Positions 25,672 through 33,327 of a stretch of DNA of 64,000 bases are shown here, one piece after another (positions within the stretch are counted from its first letter, which is position 1; the number at the start of each line of letters is the position of its first letter). The stretch is from DATDAH01 sp963725155 (GTDB lineage: Bacteria > Actinomycetota > Acidimicrobiia > Acidimicrobiales > DATDAH01): contig CAVRXU010000005.1 of the NCBI GenBank assembly GCA_963725155.1, positions 124,001 through 188,000 on the forward strand, given 5' to 3'. The position numbers and the translations under genes were made by a program. Under the pieces are notes generated by a model. It had not been told where the DNA came from and ran no database searches. It saw only the letters and a program-made list of their open reading frames with translations.

Positions 25672-25765
25672 CTTGGCCGGGGGTGGCGCTGCGGAGCGGA
25701 GCGCAGCAGCTCGCCGGGCCCGCAGCATCGGCGAAGCCGGCGGAGCGGAGGCGGAGCAATGTCAC
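25672..25765 (-). repeat. Dispersed convergent-intergenic repeat, copy C (inverted, divergent)
   Basis: On the minus strand it reads GTGACATTGCTCCGCC, then GCTCCGCCGGCTTCGCCGA, and ends CTGCTGCGCTCCGCTCCGCA. It retains the CCGGC-TTCGCC core and the CTGCTNCGCTCCG tail of the family but is more diverged than copies A, B and D. It fills the gap between convergent ligA and the 25762 gene. Confidence 0.55.
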
Positions 25766-26187
25766 GTGACGTTGAAGCACCAGTCGACGTCGCGGCTGTC
25801 GGCCCGGCTCTCCTCGACCCGCCACACGACGGCGGTGATGCAGTTCTCGCCCGCCTCGAAGCGCTCGACGGCCTTGCCGTCACCGGCCGTGTAGAGGAGC
25901 TGGCCGAGGGACGCCAGGTTGGTGTCGTCGATCTGGTCTTCGGGGATCTCCACGCCGTTGATGACCAGCACGCCGGTCCAGCCGGGCCGGAGGTCCACGC
26001 CGACGGCCTCCTGGCGCAGGATCTCGCTCCCGCGAGGCGGGATGAGCTGCTCGACGGGGCCGGCATCGGTCACCGCGATGTCGTTGGTGCCGTCGTCGGT
26101 GTCGACCAGGGTGAACGCGTAGACGATGCCCGCCAGGCAGGCGACCACGGCGAGGACGACCAGGACACGGCGCAACGAGTCGGACAC
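25762..26187 (-). CDS. Hypothetical membrane-anchored or secreted protein
   Basis: A 141-residue protein starting at GTG 26187 with a single N-terminal hydrophobic segment (LRRVLVVLAVVACLAGIVYAF), then an extracytoplasmic domain reading VEQLIPPRGSEILRQEAVGV and LINGVEIPEDQID, and two cysteines near the end (ENCITAV, DWCFNV) that could pair. A longer upstream reading frame runs over the divergent kinase gene and is rejected. No family recognised; the conserved-looking WTGVLVINGVEIPEDQ stretch is the best search handle. Divergent from the PASTA kinase. Confidence 0.72.
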   Translation of the reverse strand: MSDSLRRVLVVLAVVACLAGIVYAFTLVDTDDGTNDIAVTDAGPVEQLIPPRGSEILRQEAVGVDLRPGWTGVLVINGVEIPEDQIDDTNLASLGQLLYTAGDGKAVERFEAGENCITAVVWRVEESRADSRDVDWCFNVT

Positions 26188-26271
26188 CGCCACAGTGTGT
26201 GCCGCTGACGGCCCGAACCGCACGGTGGCCCTTGTCACGGGACACTCCCCGTTGGAGCCGATCCCAGCCTT

Positions 26272-26277
26272 TACCCT
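26272..26277 (+). promoter_or_regulatory. Candidate -10 element of the PASTA kinase gene
   Basis: TACCCT seven bases before the ATG at 26285. It supports that start over the ATG at 26291, which has GGAG at a workable distance. Confidence 0.45.
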
Positions 26278-26284
26278 CGGAGCA

Positions 26285-28213
26285 ATGGCCATGACCCGCA
26301 TGAACGACCAGGTCGGTCGCGTCCTCGCGGGTCGGTACCGGCTGTTGGCCCCCATCGGGGCTGGAGGCTCGGCCCAGGTCTTCCTGGCCGAGGACACCCG
26401 GCTCAAGCGCCGCGTGGCCGTCAAGCTCCTGCACGAGTCCTACGCCCGCGACGACGCCTTCATCCGCCGCTTCCGATCGGAGGCCCAGACCGCCGCCGGC
26501 CTCAACCACCCCAACCTCCTCGCGGTGTTCGACTGGGGCGAGGACGAGGTCCCCTTCCTGGTCACGGAGTTCATCGGAGGCGGCTCGCTGCGGGCCATGC
26601 TCGACCAGGGCCAACGACTGAGCATCTCCCAGGCCACCCTCATCGGCCTGGAAACGGCCCGGGGCCTGGACCACGCCCATCGGCAGGGCCTCGTGCACCG
26701 GGACCTGAAGCCGGCCAACCTCCTGTTCGGCGAGGACGAGCGTCTGCGCATCGCCGACTTCGGGCTGGCCCGCGCCCTGGCCGACGCCGCGGTCACCGAG
26801 CCGTCCGGGGCGGTGCTGGGCACCGCCCGCTACGCCTCGCCCGAGCAGGCCCAGGGTCGACCGCTCGACGGGAGCAGCGACATCTACTCGTTGGCCCTCG
26901 TGCTCATCGAGGCGGTCACCGGCCAGGTCCCCTTCTCGGTGGACACCACCATCGGCACGCTGATGGCCCGGGTGGCCGAACCCGTGCCCGTCAGCGACCG
27001 CCTCGAGGTCCTCCAGCCGATCCTGCAGGCCGCCGGCGCGGTGGAGCCGGAGGACCGGCCCGACGCCGCCCGCCTTTCCTCGATGCTGATCAAGGTCTCG
27101 GAGCAACTCGACCGTCCGGAGCGGCTGCCCCTGGCCGGGGCCATCGTGCTGGCCGACACCGCGGTCGAGATCGACCGGGATCCGACCATGCTGCCCGAGC
27201 CCAGCCCGGGTGGGACCGTCTTCCCCGACGAGGCTCCCGTGCCGCCGGCCGAGATCGCCGGCCCCGGCCGCCTGGGCCGCCGCCGTCAGCGGCGGGCGGC
27301 CAGGAAGGCGGCGCGGGGTGAACGCCACACCGGCCGTCGGGTCCTGGTCGGCGTCCTGGCGGTCGTCCTGCTCGCCGCGGTCGTCGCCGGCGGATACGCC
27401 GGCTACCAGGTCCTACGGCCGGAGCACGAGGTCCCCGACCTGGCCGAGCAGAGCGTGGGCAACCTGGACGAGCTGGTGGGCGATCTCGGCTTCGACGTCC
27501 AACTCGTGGGGGTGCGCAGGAACGGGGCGCCCGCCGGGACCGTGGTCGACCAGGACCCCGCCGAGGGCGAGAAGCTCCGGGAGGGCCAGACCCTCACCGT
27601 CACCGTCTCCCGCGGCCCCGAGTTCCTCGACGTGCCCACCAACCTGACCAACATCCCCCAGGCGCAGGCCGAGGCGGCCATCGAGACCGCCGGGTTCCGG
27701 GTCGGTCACGTCTCGGAGAAGTACAACGAGCTGGTCGTCGCGGGGATCGTGCAGACGATCATCACCCCCTTCGACGAGGTCCCCCGCAACAGTGCCATCG
27801 ACCTCGTCGTGTCCCTCGGCCCCCGGCCCCGCACCGTCCCGGCGGACGCCGTCGGACGGCCCTTCTCCGAGGTGGCCGCCGAACTGGAAGACCTCTCCCT
27901 GGTGGTCGTGCGGGAGGACGAGCCGACCACCGACGTGCCTGAGGGCACGGTCACCTCCATCGACCCCGGAGCGGGCGCGGTCGTCGAACGGGACTCGACG
28001 GTGACCGTCCACGTGGCCGTGGCCCAGGTCGAGGTCCCCGACGTGACCGGACTCGACCCCGTCTCGGCTGCCGATGCCCTCGCCGCGGTCGGGCTGAGGG
28101 TCTCCCAGACGGTGGGACCGCCGAACCGGAACGTGGTCGACACCGATCCCGCCCCGGGCACGCTGGTCGACCCGAACTCGGCGGTGACGCTGTTCACCCG
28201 CCGCTTCGGGTAG
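26285..28213 (+). CDS. PknB-type Ser/Thr protein kinase with four PASTA domains
   Basis: A 642-residue transmembrane kinase. The cytoplasmic kinase domain (residues ~15-280) has the glycine loop IGAGGSAQVFLAED, lysine in RVAVKLL, the catalytic loop VHRDLKPANLLF and IADFGLARAL. A membrane helix (VLVGVLAVVLLAAVVAGGYAG) lies near 352-374, followed by four PASTA repeats to the C-terminus, which bind peptidoglycan fragments in relatives. Members of this family control cell-wall growth and division. Unlike in many actinobacteria it is not next to rodA, pbp or FHA genes, so it may be a second, specialised copy. Confidence 0.94.
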   Translation: MAMTRMNDQVGRVLAGRYRLLAPIGAGGSAQVFLAEDTRLKRRVAVKLLHESYARDDAFIRRFRSEAQTAAGLNHPNLLAVFDWGEDEVPFLVTEFIGGGSLRAMLDQGQRLSISQATLIGLETARGLDHAHRQGLVHRDLKPANLLFGEDERLRIADFGLARALADAAVTEPSGAVLGTARYASPEQAQGRPLDGSSDIYSLALVLIEAVTGQVPFSVDTTIGTLMARVAEPVPVSDRLEVLQPILQAAGAVEPEDRPDAARLSSMLIKVSEQLDRPERLPLAGAIVLADTAVEIDRDPTMLPEPSPGGTVFPDEAPVPPAEIAGPGRLGRRRQRRAARKAARGERHTGRRVLVGVLAVVLLAAVVAGGYAGYQVLRPEHEVPDLAEQSVGNLDELVGDLGFDVQLVGVRRNGAPAGTVVDQDPAEGEKLREGQTLTVTVSRGPEFLDVPTNLTNIPQAQAEAAIETAGFRVGHVSEKYNELVVAGIVQTIITPFDEVPRNSAIDLVVSLGPRPRTVPADAVGRPFSEVAAELEDLSLVVVREDEPTTDVPEGTVTSIDPGAGAVVERDSTVTVHVAVAQVEVPDVTGLDPVSAADALAAVGLRVSQTVGPPNRNVVDTDPAPGTLVDPNSAVTLFTRRFG

Positions 28214-28267
28214 CCCGACCATCCACCACCGGCGCCGGCGGCCTCCCTAGCGTTTCCTCCGAACCGG

Positions 28268-28331
28268 GCCTGCTGGGGTGGTGCCGGCCGTGACGCTCCC
28301 CAGCCGCCACGACGCTGCCACCCCAGCCGGC
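28268..28331. repeat. Long-range inverted repeat between kinase and MFS genes
   Basis: GCTGGGGTGG at 28272-28281 pairs with CCACCCCAGC at 28318-28327, with three more pairs outside a single mismatch and a 36-base loop. It might be a weak terminator of the kinase gene; no T-run follows. Confidence 0.4.
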
Positions 28332-28373
28332 TCGGTCCGTGGTGCGTCCGTTCGCGGCTCCCACGACCCTCGT

Positions 28374-28379
28374 TAGCCT
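28374..28379 (+). promoter_or_regulatory. Candidate -10 element of the MFS gene
   Basis: TAGCCT seven bases before the GTG at 28387; identical to the hexamer before the desulfurase and ferredoxin genes. Confidence 0.45.
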
Positions 28380-28386
28380 CCGGCCG

Positions 28387-29886
28387 GTGTCCGCCGAGCG
28401 CCCGCCCGACCTCTCGGTCGAAGCCCCGGGGCTCAGCGAGGAGAGCTCGGTGGCGTGGCCGCTGCTGCTGGGCCAGCGGGTCACCGACAAGGCCGAGGAC
28501 AAGGGCTGGTACCCGTGGGTCGTGCTGGCCACGACGCTCTTCGGGCTCCTCACGGTCACCTTCACCATCACGATCCTGGCCGTGTCGATCCCCGGGATCG
28601 CCGAGGACCTGAACACCAGCGAGAGCACGCTGACCTGGGTCATCACCGGGCCCCTGCTGGCCTTCGCCGTGGTGGGCCCGGCGCTGGGCAAGCTGGGTGA
28701 CCGCAACGGGTACCGCCGCATCTTCCTCATCGGGATGGCGGGTAGTGCCCTGTTCGCTGCCCTGTCCGCCATCGCCCCCACGGCAGGGGCGCTGATCCTC
28801 TTCCGGGTCCTGGGGGCCGGGCTCGGGGCCGCCACCGGGCCGGCCGCGATGGCCCTGATCAACACCACCTTCCCCCGCGAGCGCCGGGCGCAGGCCATGG
28901 GGTTCTGGACGTTGGTGATGGCGGGTGGGCCCGTGCTGGGCGTCGTGATCGGCGGCCCGGTCGTCGAACACCTCAGCTGGCGGCTGATCTTCGTGGCCCA
29001 GGTGCCGATCGCCCTCTTGGGCCTGTTCGTCGCCTTCGTCCTGCTGCCCGACACCGAGCGCGAGGAGCGGGCCGCCTTCGACCTGGCGGGCACCGTCCTG
29101 CTGGCGGCCGCGGTGGGCGGGATCCTGCTCGGCCTGAACCGCGGCCCGGAGGTGGGCTGGAGCAGCCCCATGGTCATCGCCGGGTTCCTGGTCGCCCCGA
29201 TCCTGCTGGTGGCCTTCGTCCGGGTCGAGCGGCGGGCCGCCGACCCCCTCATGCCGCTGCGCTACCTCCGCAGCCGCAACGTGGGCCTGCCCCTGGTCGT
29301 GGAGTTCACCAACAACTTCGCCTACATGGGCGGCTTCATCCTGACCCCGCTCCTGCTGGAACAGGTGCTGGGCTACGGCGAGACCCGAGCCGGGCTGCTC
29401 TCGATCGCCCGGCCCCTGGCCTTCTCGATCTCGGGGCCGTTGGCCGGCTTCTTCGCCGTCCGGGTGGGGGAGCGGAAGGCGGCCACCTTCGGGACCTTGG
29501 CCATCGTCTGCTCGATGATCGGGATGTCCCTGGTCTCACCCGTCAGCTCCGACCTCCTGGTCGTGGTCGCCCTCGCTCTCTCGGGCGTCGGGGCCGGGGC
29601 CACCCTGCCGGCCATGGCCGCGACCATCGCCAACGCCGTCGACGACCGGGACCTCGGCGTGATCGGGGCGGCCCAGCAGATGGTGGCTCAGCTCGGCGCC
29701 GTCACCGGCATCCAGATCCTGCAGACGGTCCAGGCCAGTCGCGAGGCGGTGGTCGGCGAGGTCGATGCCTTCGGCCAGGCCTTCCTCACGGGTGCCGCCG
29801 TCGCCCTCGTGGGCACCCTGTGCGCCCTCTCGGTGCGCTCGACGGTCCGAGGAAAGGACGCGCCTACTGGTGCAGCGGTGCCATAG
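28387..29886 (+). CDS. MFS transporter, DHA2-type drug/proton antiporter family
   Basis: A 499-residue exporter with about 14 membrane helices. After a ~45-residue cytoplasmic lead the first helix is WVVLATTLFGLLTVTFTITI; the MFS motif A appears as GKLGDRNGYRRIFLIG and the helix-5 motif C region as GFWTLVMAGGPVLGVVIGG. The best guess is proton-driven efflux of a toxic compound. GTG at 28387 is chosen over an upstream codon because of the -10 element. No regulator gene is adjacent. The 3' end meets repeat copy D. Confidence 0.9.
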   Translation: MSAERPPDLSVEAPGLSEESSVAWPLLLGQRVTDKAEDKGWYPWVVLATTLFGLLTVTFTITILAVSIPGIAEDLNTSESTLTWVITGPLLAFAVVGPALGKLGDRNGYRRIFLIGMAGSALFAALSAIAPTAGALILFRVLGAGLGAATGPAAMALINTTFPRERRAQAMGFWTLVMAGGPVLGVVIGGPVVEHLSWRLIFVAQVPIALLGLFVAFVLLPDTEREERAAFDLAGTVLLAAAVGGILLGLNRGPEVGWSSPMVIAGFLVAPILLVAFVRVERRAADPLMPLRYLRSRNVGLPLVVEFTNNFAYMGGFILTPLLLEQVLGYGETRAGLLSIARPLAFSISGPLAGFFAVRVGERKAATFGTLAIVCSMIGMSLVSPVSSDLLVVVALALSGVGAGATLPAMAATIANAVDDRDLGVIGAAQQMVAQLGAVTGIQILQTVQASREAVVGEVDAFGQAFLTGAAVALVGTLCALSVRSTVRGKDAPTGAAVP

Positions 29887-29894
29887 CCGTCGGG

Positions 29895-29977
29895 GACGCT
29901 GCGCAGTCGAAGCGGAGTAGCTCGGAGGATCGGCAGCGTCGGCGGCGCCGGACTTGCTGAGCGGAGCGAAGCCCGTC
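29895..29977 (-). repeat. Dispersed convergent-intergenic repeat, copy D (inverted)
   Basis: 83 nt, inverted relative to copy A and matching it without gaps at 66 of 83 positions by hand. On the minus strand it starts GACGGGCTTCGCTCCGCTCA and ends CGACTGCGCAGCGTC. It occupies the gap between the convergent MFS and SCP2 genes. Confidence 0.78.
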
Positions 29978-29989
29978 AGGTGGAGCGAG

Positions 29990-30397
29990 CTATTCGGTGA
30001 GCTCCTGGATCTTGGCCTGGATCTCGGTCTGGACCGGATCGGTCGGGGCCTGCTGGAGGAGCATGAGCTTGCTCATGTCGCCCTGGACCTTGACCTTGCC
30101 CTGCATGAAGGCCTGCATGGCGACCTGAGCGTCGCCGTCCACGGTGATGGCCTTGGCCGTGGCGTAGTCGGTGGTGACCGTCAGGTCGGGGTTCTCGAGG
30201 TGGCCGATCTCCATGACGGCCTCCCCGCCGGAGGTGTCGAGGTGGGTGTTGACGGTGCCCTCGCCGAAGGGGACCTCGGTGACGACCTGGTTCATGCGGA
30301 TCGCGTGCGCCGGGGGGCTGACCTGGTCGGCGTACTCGTCACGGACGGCCTTGGCGGCCTCCATCCACTCGTCGGACAGGAACGCGTACTTGGCCAC
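29990..30397 (-). CDS. SCP2 sterol-binding/lipid-transfer domain protein
   Basis: A 135-residue stand-alone SCP2 domain. Features are the lead AKYAFLSDEWMEAAKAVRDE, the core NPDLTVTTDYATAKAITVDG, and AMQAFMQGKVKVQGDMSKL near the end, which is the family hallmark. These proteins bind acyl-CoAs or other lipids in the cytoplasm. GTG at 30397 has AGGAG seven bases upstream. A near-perfect 18-bp palindrome lies in the divergent region shared with the ferredoxin gene, suggesting joint control. Confidence 0.9.
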   Translation of the reverse strand: MAKYAFLSDEWMEAAKAVRDEYADQVSPPAHAIRMNQVVTEVPFGEGTVNTHLDTSGGEAVMEIGHLENPDLTVTTDYATAKAITVDGDAQVAMQAFMQGKVKVQGDMSKLMLLQQAPTDPVQTEIQAKIQELTE

Positions 30398-30450
30398 CGG
30401 TGACTCCTCTTGGGTCTTGGACTGCGGAAACCGCGGGTGACGCTAGTCGA

Positions 30451-30468
30451 CTTGACCGAGCGGTCAAG
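30451..30468. promoter_or_regulatory. Palindromic operator candidate (TetR-type)
   Basis: CTTGACCGAGCGGTCAAG, palindromic except for the central two bases, in the 95-bp region between the divergent SCP2 and ferredoxin genes. ACCGNNCGGT half-sites are typical of TetR-family repressors of lipid and acyl-CoA genes. The TTGACC inside it could also serve as a -35 element toward the ferredoxin. Confidence 0.6.
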
Positions 30469-30479
30469 CGGGCCGCTTG

Positions 30480-30485
30480 TAGCCT
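30480..30485 (+). promoter_or_regulatory. Candidate -10 element of the ferredoxin gene
   Basis: TAGCCT seven bases before the GTG at 30493, just downstream of the palindromic operator. Confidence 0.45.
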
Positions 30486-30492
30486 GCTGCGC

Positions 30493-30798
30493 GTGTCGGC
30501 CGGGTCCCGTGACGAGCGCCTCGCGTCCAAGACGCGGAACCCGAAGTGGCAGAACGTGCCCCTGCTCATCGACATGTCGATCTGCATCAACTGCGACACC
30601 TGCATCCGTTGGTGCCCGCCCCAGTTCGGGGCCATCTTCAACCACGGCATCGACGTGGTGATCATCCCCGAGCTGTGTTCGGGTTGCGGGAAGTGCGTCG
30701 AGCCGTGTCCCGTGGACTGCATCTTCGAGGACCCGGCGTGGACGCCGGCTCCGGCCGACTGGTGGGAGGAGCCCGAGAACGATGACCCCTACTCCTGA
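30493..30798 (+). CDS. 2x[4Fe-4S] ferredoxin
   Basis: A 101-residue ferredoxin with two complete cluster motifs, CINCDTCIRWCP and CSGCGKCVEPCP, each CxxCxxCxxxCP. The N-terminal ~25 residues (KTRNPKWQNVPLLIDM) and C-terminal acidic tail (WWEEPENDDPYS) extend beyond the minimal fold. It would carry low-potential electrons in the cytoplasm, possibly for the pyruvate:ferredoxin oxidoreductase 5.3 kb away. It overlaps the esterase gene by 17 bases, suggesting coupled expression. Confidence 0.93.
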   Translation: MSAGSRDERLASKTRNPKWQNVPLLIDMSICINCDTCIRWCPPQFGAIFNHGIDVVIIPELCSGCGKCVEPCPVDCIFEDPAWTPAPADWWEEPENDDPYS

Positions 30799-31558
30799 CT
30801 GGCCGCCCGCAGGGTCGTCGGTGCTCCCCGGCGCCGAGTCGTGGTCAGCCGATGGCGGCCCCCACGGCGCTCTCGTCCTGCACGGGTTCACCGGCAACTG
30901 CTCCGGGGTTCGTCCGGTGGCCGAGGCCCTGCACGAGGCCGGCTTCGCCATCGAGATGCCCCTCCTGCCGGGGCACGGCACCGTGGTCGAGGACCTGCTG
31001 GTCACCGGCTGGGACGACTGGTACTCGACGGCGGACGCGGCCTTCCGTCGCCTGGCCGAGCGGGTCGACCGCATCGTGGTCTCCGGCCTCTCCATGGGCG
31101 GAGCGCTGAGCTGCCTGCTGGCCGTCGGGCACCCCGAGGTCGCCGGCATCGCGGTGGTCAACCCGGCCATCCAGGTCAACGACGAGATCCGGGCCACCGT
31201 CGAGGCTGTGCTCGCCGACGGCAGCGACTACATCCCACCGGTCGGCTCCGACATCGCGCTGGAGGGCGCCACCGAGAACGCCTACGCCGCCACCCCCGTG
31301 CCCCCGCTGCTGACCATGTTCGACGCCGCCGACCGCTTCGCCGACCGCTTGGACAGGATCGCCTGCCCGACGCTGGTCCTGACCAGTCGCCAGGACCACG
31401 TGGTGCCGCCGTCGGACAGCGAGTATCTGGTCAGCCACGTGGCCGGGCCGGTCGAGCACGTGTGGCTGGAGGACAGCTATCACGTGGCCACCATCGACCA
31501 CGACGGCCCCGAGGTGGCCCGCCGCATCGTCCAGTTCGCCAGGAAGGTCACCGCCTGA
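30782..31558 (+). CDS. Alpha/beta-hydrolase (carboxylesterase / monoacylglycerol lipase-like)
   Basis: A 258-residue serine hydrolase resembling small bacterial carboxylesterases. The oxyanion-side loop is VLHGFTGNCSGV; PLLPGHGTVVEDL follows; the nucleophile elbow is SGLSMGGALS; the acid Asp sits in SRQDHVVPP and the His in DSYHVATIDHDG. No signal peptide, so cytoplasmic. The ATG at 30782 overlaps the ferredoxin gene; it has no clear ribosome-binding site and translation may be coupled. Grouping with a lipid-transfer protein and a TetR-like operator hints at lipid metabolism. Confidence 0.9.
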   Translation: MTPTPDWPPAGSSVLPGAESWSADGGPHGALVLHGFTGNCSGVRPVAEALHEAGFAIEMPLLPGHGTVVEDLLVTGWDDWYSTADAAFRRLAERVDRIVVSGLSMGGALSCLLAVGHPEVAGIAVVNPAIQVNDEIRATVEAVLADGSDYIPPVGSDIALEGATENAYAATPVPPLLTMFDAADRFADRLDRIACPTLVLTSRQDHVVPPSDSEYLVSHVAGPVEHVWLEDSYHVATIDHDGPEVARRIVQFARKVTA

Positions 31559-31597
31559 GCGAGCCAATCGCCTGGCGGGAGGCCGGGGGACCGCCCC

Positions 31598-31603
31598 TAC
31601 GAT
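31598..31603 (+). promoter_or_regulatory. Candidate -10 element of gatCAB
   Basis: TACGAT six bases before the GTG at 31610; the same hexamer precedes the ilv leader peptide. Confidence 0.45.
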
Positions 31604-31609
31604 GCGCCC

Positions 31610-31909
31610 GTGCCCAGAATCTCCACTGAGGACGTCGCGCACGTCGCCCGGCTGGCCCGCCTGCACCTGACCGACGACGAGCTGGCCACGTTCACCGGCC
31701 AGCTCGACGCCGTCCTCGGTCATGCCGCTGACGTCGAGGCGCTGGACCTGGACGACGTGCCCCCGACCTCGCACCCGTATCCCCTCAGCAACGTGCTGCG
31801 CGACGACGTCGTCACCCCCAGCCTGGACCGGGCCGAGGTGCTGGCCCAGGCTCCCGCCGTCGAGAACGACCAGTTCAAGGTCCCGCCCGTCTTGGGCGAG
31901 GCGCCATGA
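31610..31909 (+). CDS. gatC: Asp-tRNA(Asn)/Glu-tRNA(Gln) amidotransferase subunit C
   Basis: A 99-residue clamp subunit that stabilises GatA and GatB. It reads ISTEDVAHVARLARLHLTDDE, FTGQLDAVLGHAADVEALD, and ends with PLSNVLRDDVVTPS and ENDQFKVPPVLGE, all family-typical. The GTG start follows a -10-like hexamer. Its stop overlaps the start of gatA (ATGA). Confidence 0.96.
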   Translation: MPRISTEDVAHVARLARLHLTDDELATFTGQLDAVLGHAADVEALDLDDVPPTSHPYPLSNVLRDDVVTPSLDRAEVLAQAPAVENDQFKVPPVLGEAP

Positions 31910-33327
31910 GCGCCCTGGAGATCGCCGCCGGCGTCCGCTCGGGTGAACGATCAGCCCGCGACGTGCTCGACGAGCACCTCGCGGTCATCGACGCCCGCGA
32001 CGGCGAGCTCCACGCCTTCAACCTCGTCCTGGTCGACGAGGCCCGGGCGGCGGCCGACGCCATCGACGCCCGGGTCGCGGCAGGCGAGGACCCCGGGCCC
32101 CTCGCTGGGGTCCCTGTCGCCCTGAAGGACAACCTCTGCACCCGCGGGGTGGCCACCACCTGCTCGTCGAGGATCCTCGAGGGCTGGCAGCCTCCGTACG
32201 ACGCGACGGTGGTCGAGCGCCTGGCGGGGGCCGGGGCCGTCCTGGTGGGGAAGACCAACCTGGACGAGTTCGCCATGGGCTCGTCCACCGAGAACTCGGC
32301 CTTCGGGCCGACCCGCAACCCCCACGACCCCACGAAGGTCCCAGGCGGGTCGTCTGGCGGCAGCACGGCCGCGGTTGCCGCGGGCATGGCGTCGATCGGC
32401 CTCGGGTCGGACACCGGCGGGTCGATCCGCCAGCCGGCCGCCCTCTGCGGTGTCGTCGGCATGAAGCCCACTTACGGCCGGGTGTCCCGCTACGGCCTGG
32501 TGGCCTTCGCCTCCTCCCTCGACCAGATCGGGCCGATCACCACGACGGTGGCTGACGCCGCCACGGTGTTCGAGGTCATCGGAGGCCATGACCCCCTCGA
32601 CTCCACGTCCATCCCCCAGCCGCCCCCCGAGGTGATGGCCACCCTCGGCGACGGCGTCGCCGGCCTGCGCATCGGCGTCATCGACGAGCTCCTGGGGGCC
32701 GACGGCATGGCCCCCGACGTCCTGGCCCGGACCCGCGAGGCCGTCGCCGCCCTGGAGGCAGCCGGCGCCACGGTCGGCGAAGCCTCCGTCCCCGCCGCCG
32801 TCTACGGCATCACCGCCTACTACCTGGTGGCGCCGGCGGAGGCATCCAGCAACCTCGCCCGGTACGACGGCGTCCGCTACGGCCTCCGGGTCGATGCCGC
32901 GAACACGGCGGACATGAACGAGGCCACCCGCACGGCGGGGTTCGGCGACGAGGTCAAGCGTCGCATCATGCTCGGTACCTACGCCCTGTCCGCCGGCTAC
33001 TACGACGCGTACTACGGCAAGGCCCAGAAGGTGCGCACCCTGCTCATCCGGGACTTCGAGAAGGCCTACGAGCAGTTCGACCTGCTCCTGTCGCCGACCA
33101 CGCCCACCACCGCCTTCCCGATCGGCGAGAAGACGGCTGATCCGCTGACGATGTACCTGAACGACGTGTGCACCATCCCGTCCAACCTGGCCGGTCATCC
33201 GTCGATGTCCGTCCCCTTCGGCACCGGCGACGACGGCCTGCCCGTCGGGGTCCAGGTCCTGGCCCCGTCACTCGGCGAGGCCACGATGTTCCGGGCCGCC
33301 GCCGTCCTGGAAGGAGCCATGGCATGA
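31906..33327 (+). CDS. gatA: Asp-tRNA(Asn)/Glu-tRNA(Gln) amidotransferase subunit A
   Basis: Glutaminase subunit that releases ammonia for conversion of Glu-tRNA(Gln) and/or Asp-tRNA(Asn). The 473 residues hold the Ser-cisSer-Lys triad: VALKDNLCTRG, KVPGGSSGGSTAA and SDTGGSIRQPA, with the expected MKPTYGRVSRYGLVAFASS block. Length and motifs are complete. An amidase with the same signature at 60535 is only distantly related. The stop overlaps gatB (ATGA). Confidence 0.97.
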   Translation: MSALEIAAGVRSGERSARDVLDEHLAVIDARDGELHAFNLVLVDEARAAADAIDARVAAGEDPGPLAGVPVALKDNLCTRGVATTCSSRILEGWQPPYDATVVERLAGAGAVLVGKTNLDEFAMGSSTENSAFGPTRNPHDPTKVPGGSSGGSTAAVAAGMASIGLGSDTGGSIRQPAALCGVVGMKPTYGRVSRYGLVAFASSLDQIGPITTTVADAATVFEVIGGHDPLDSTSIPQPPPEVMATLGDGVAGLRIGVIDELLGADGMAPDVLARTREAVAALEAAGATVGEASVPAAVYGITAYYLVAPAEASSNLARYDGVRYGLRVDAANTADMNEATRTAGFGDEVKRRIMLGTYALSAGYYDAYYGKAQKVRTLLIRDFEKAYEQFDLLLSPTTPTTAFPIGEKTADPLTMYLNDVCTIPSNLAGHPSMSVPFGTGDDGLPVGVQVLAPSLGEATMFRAAAVLEGAMA

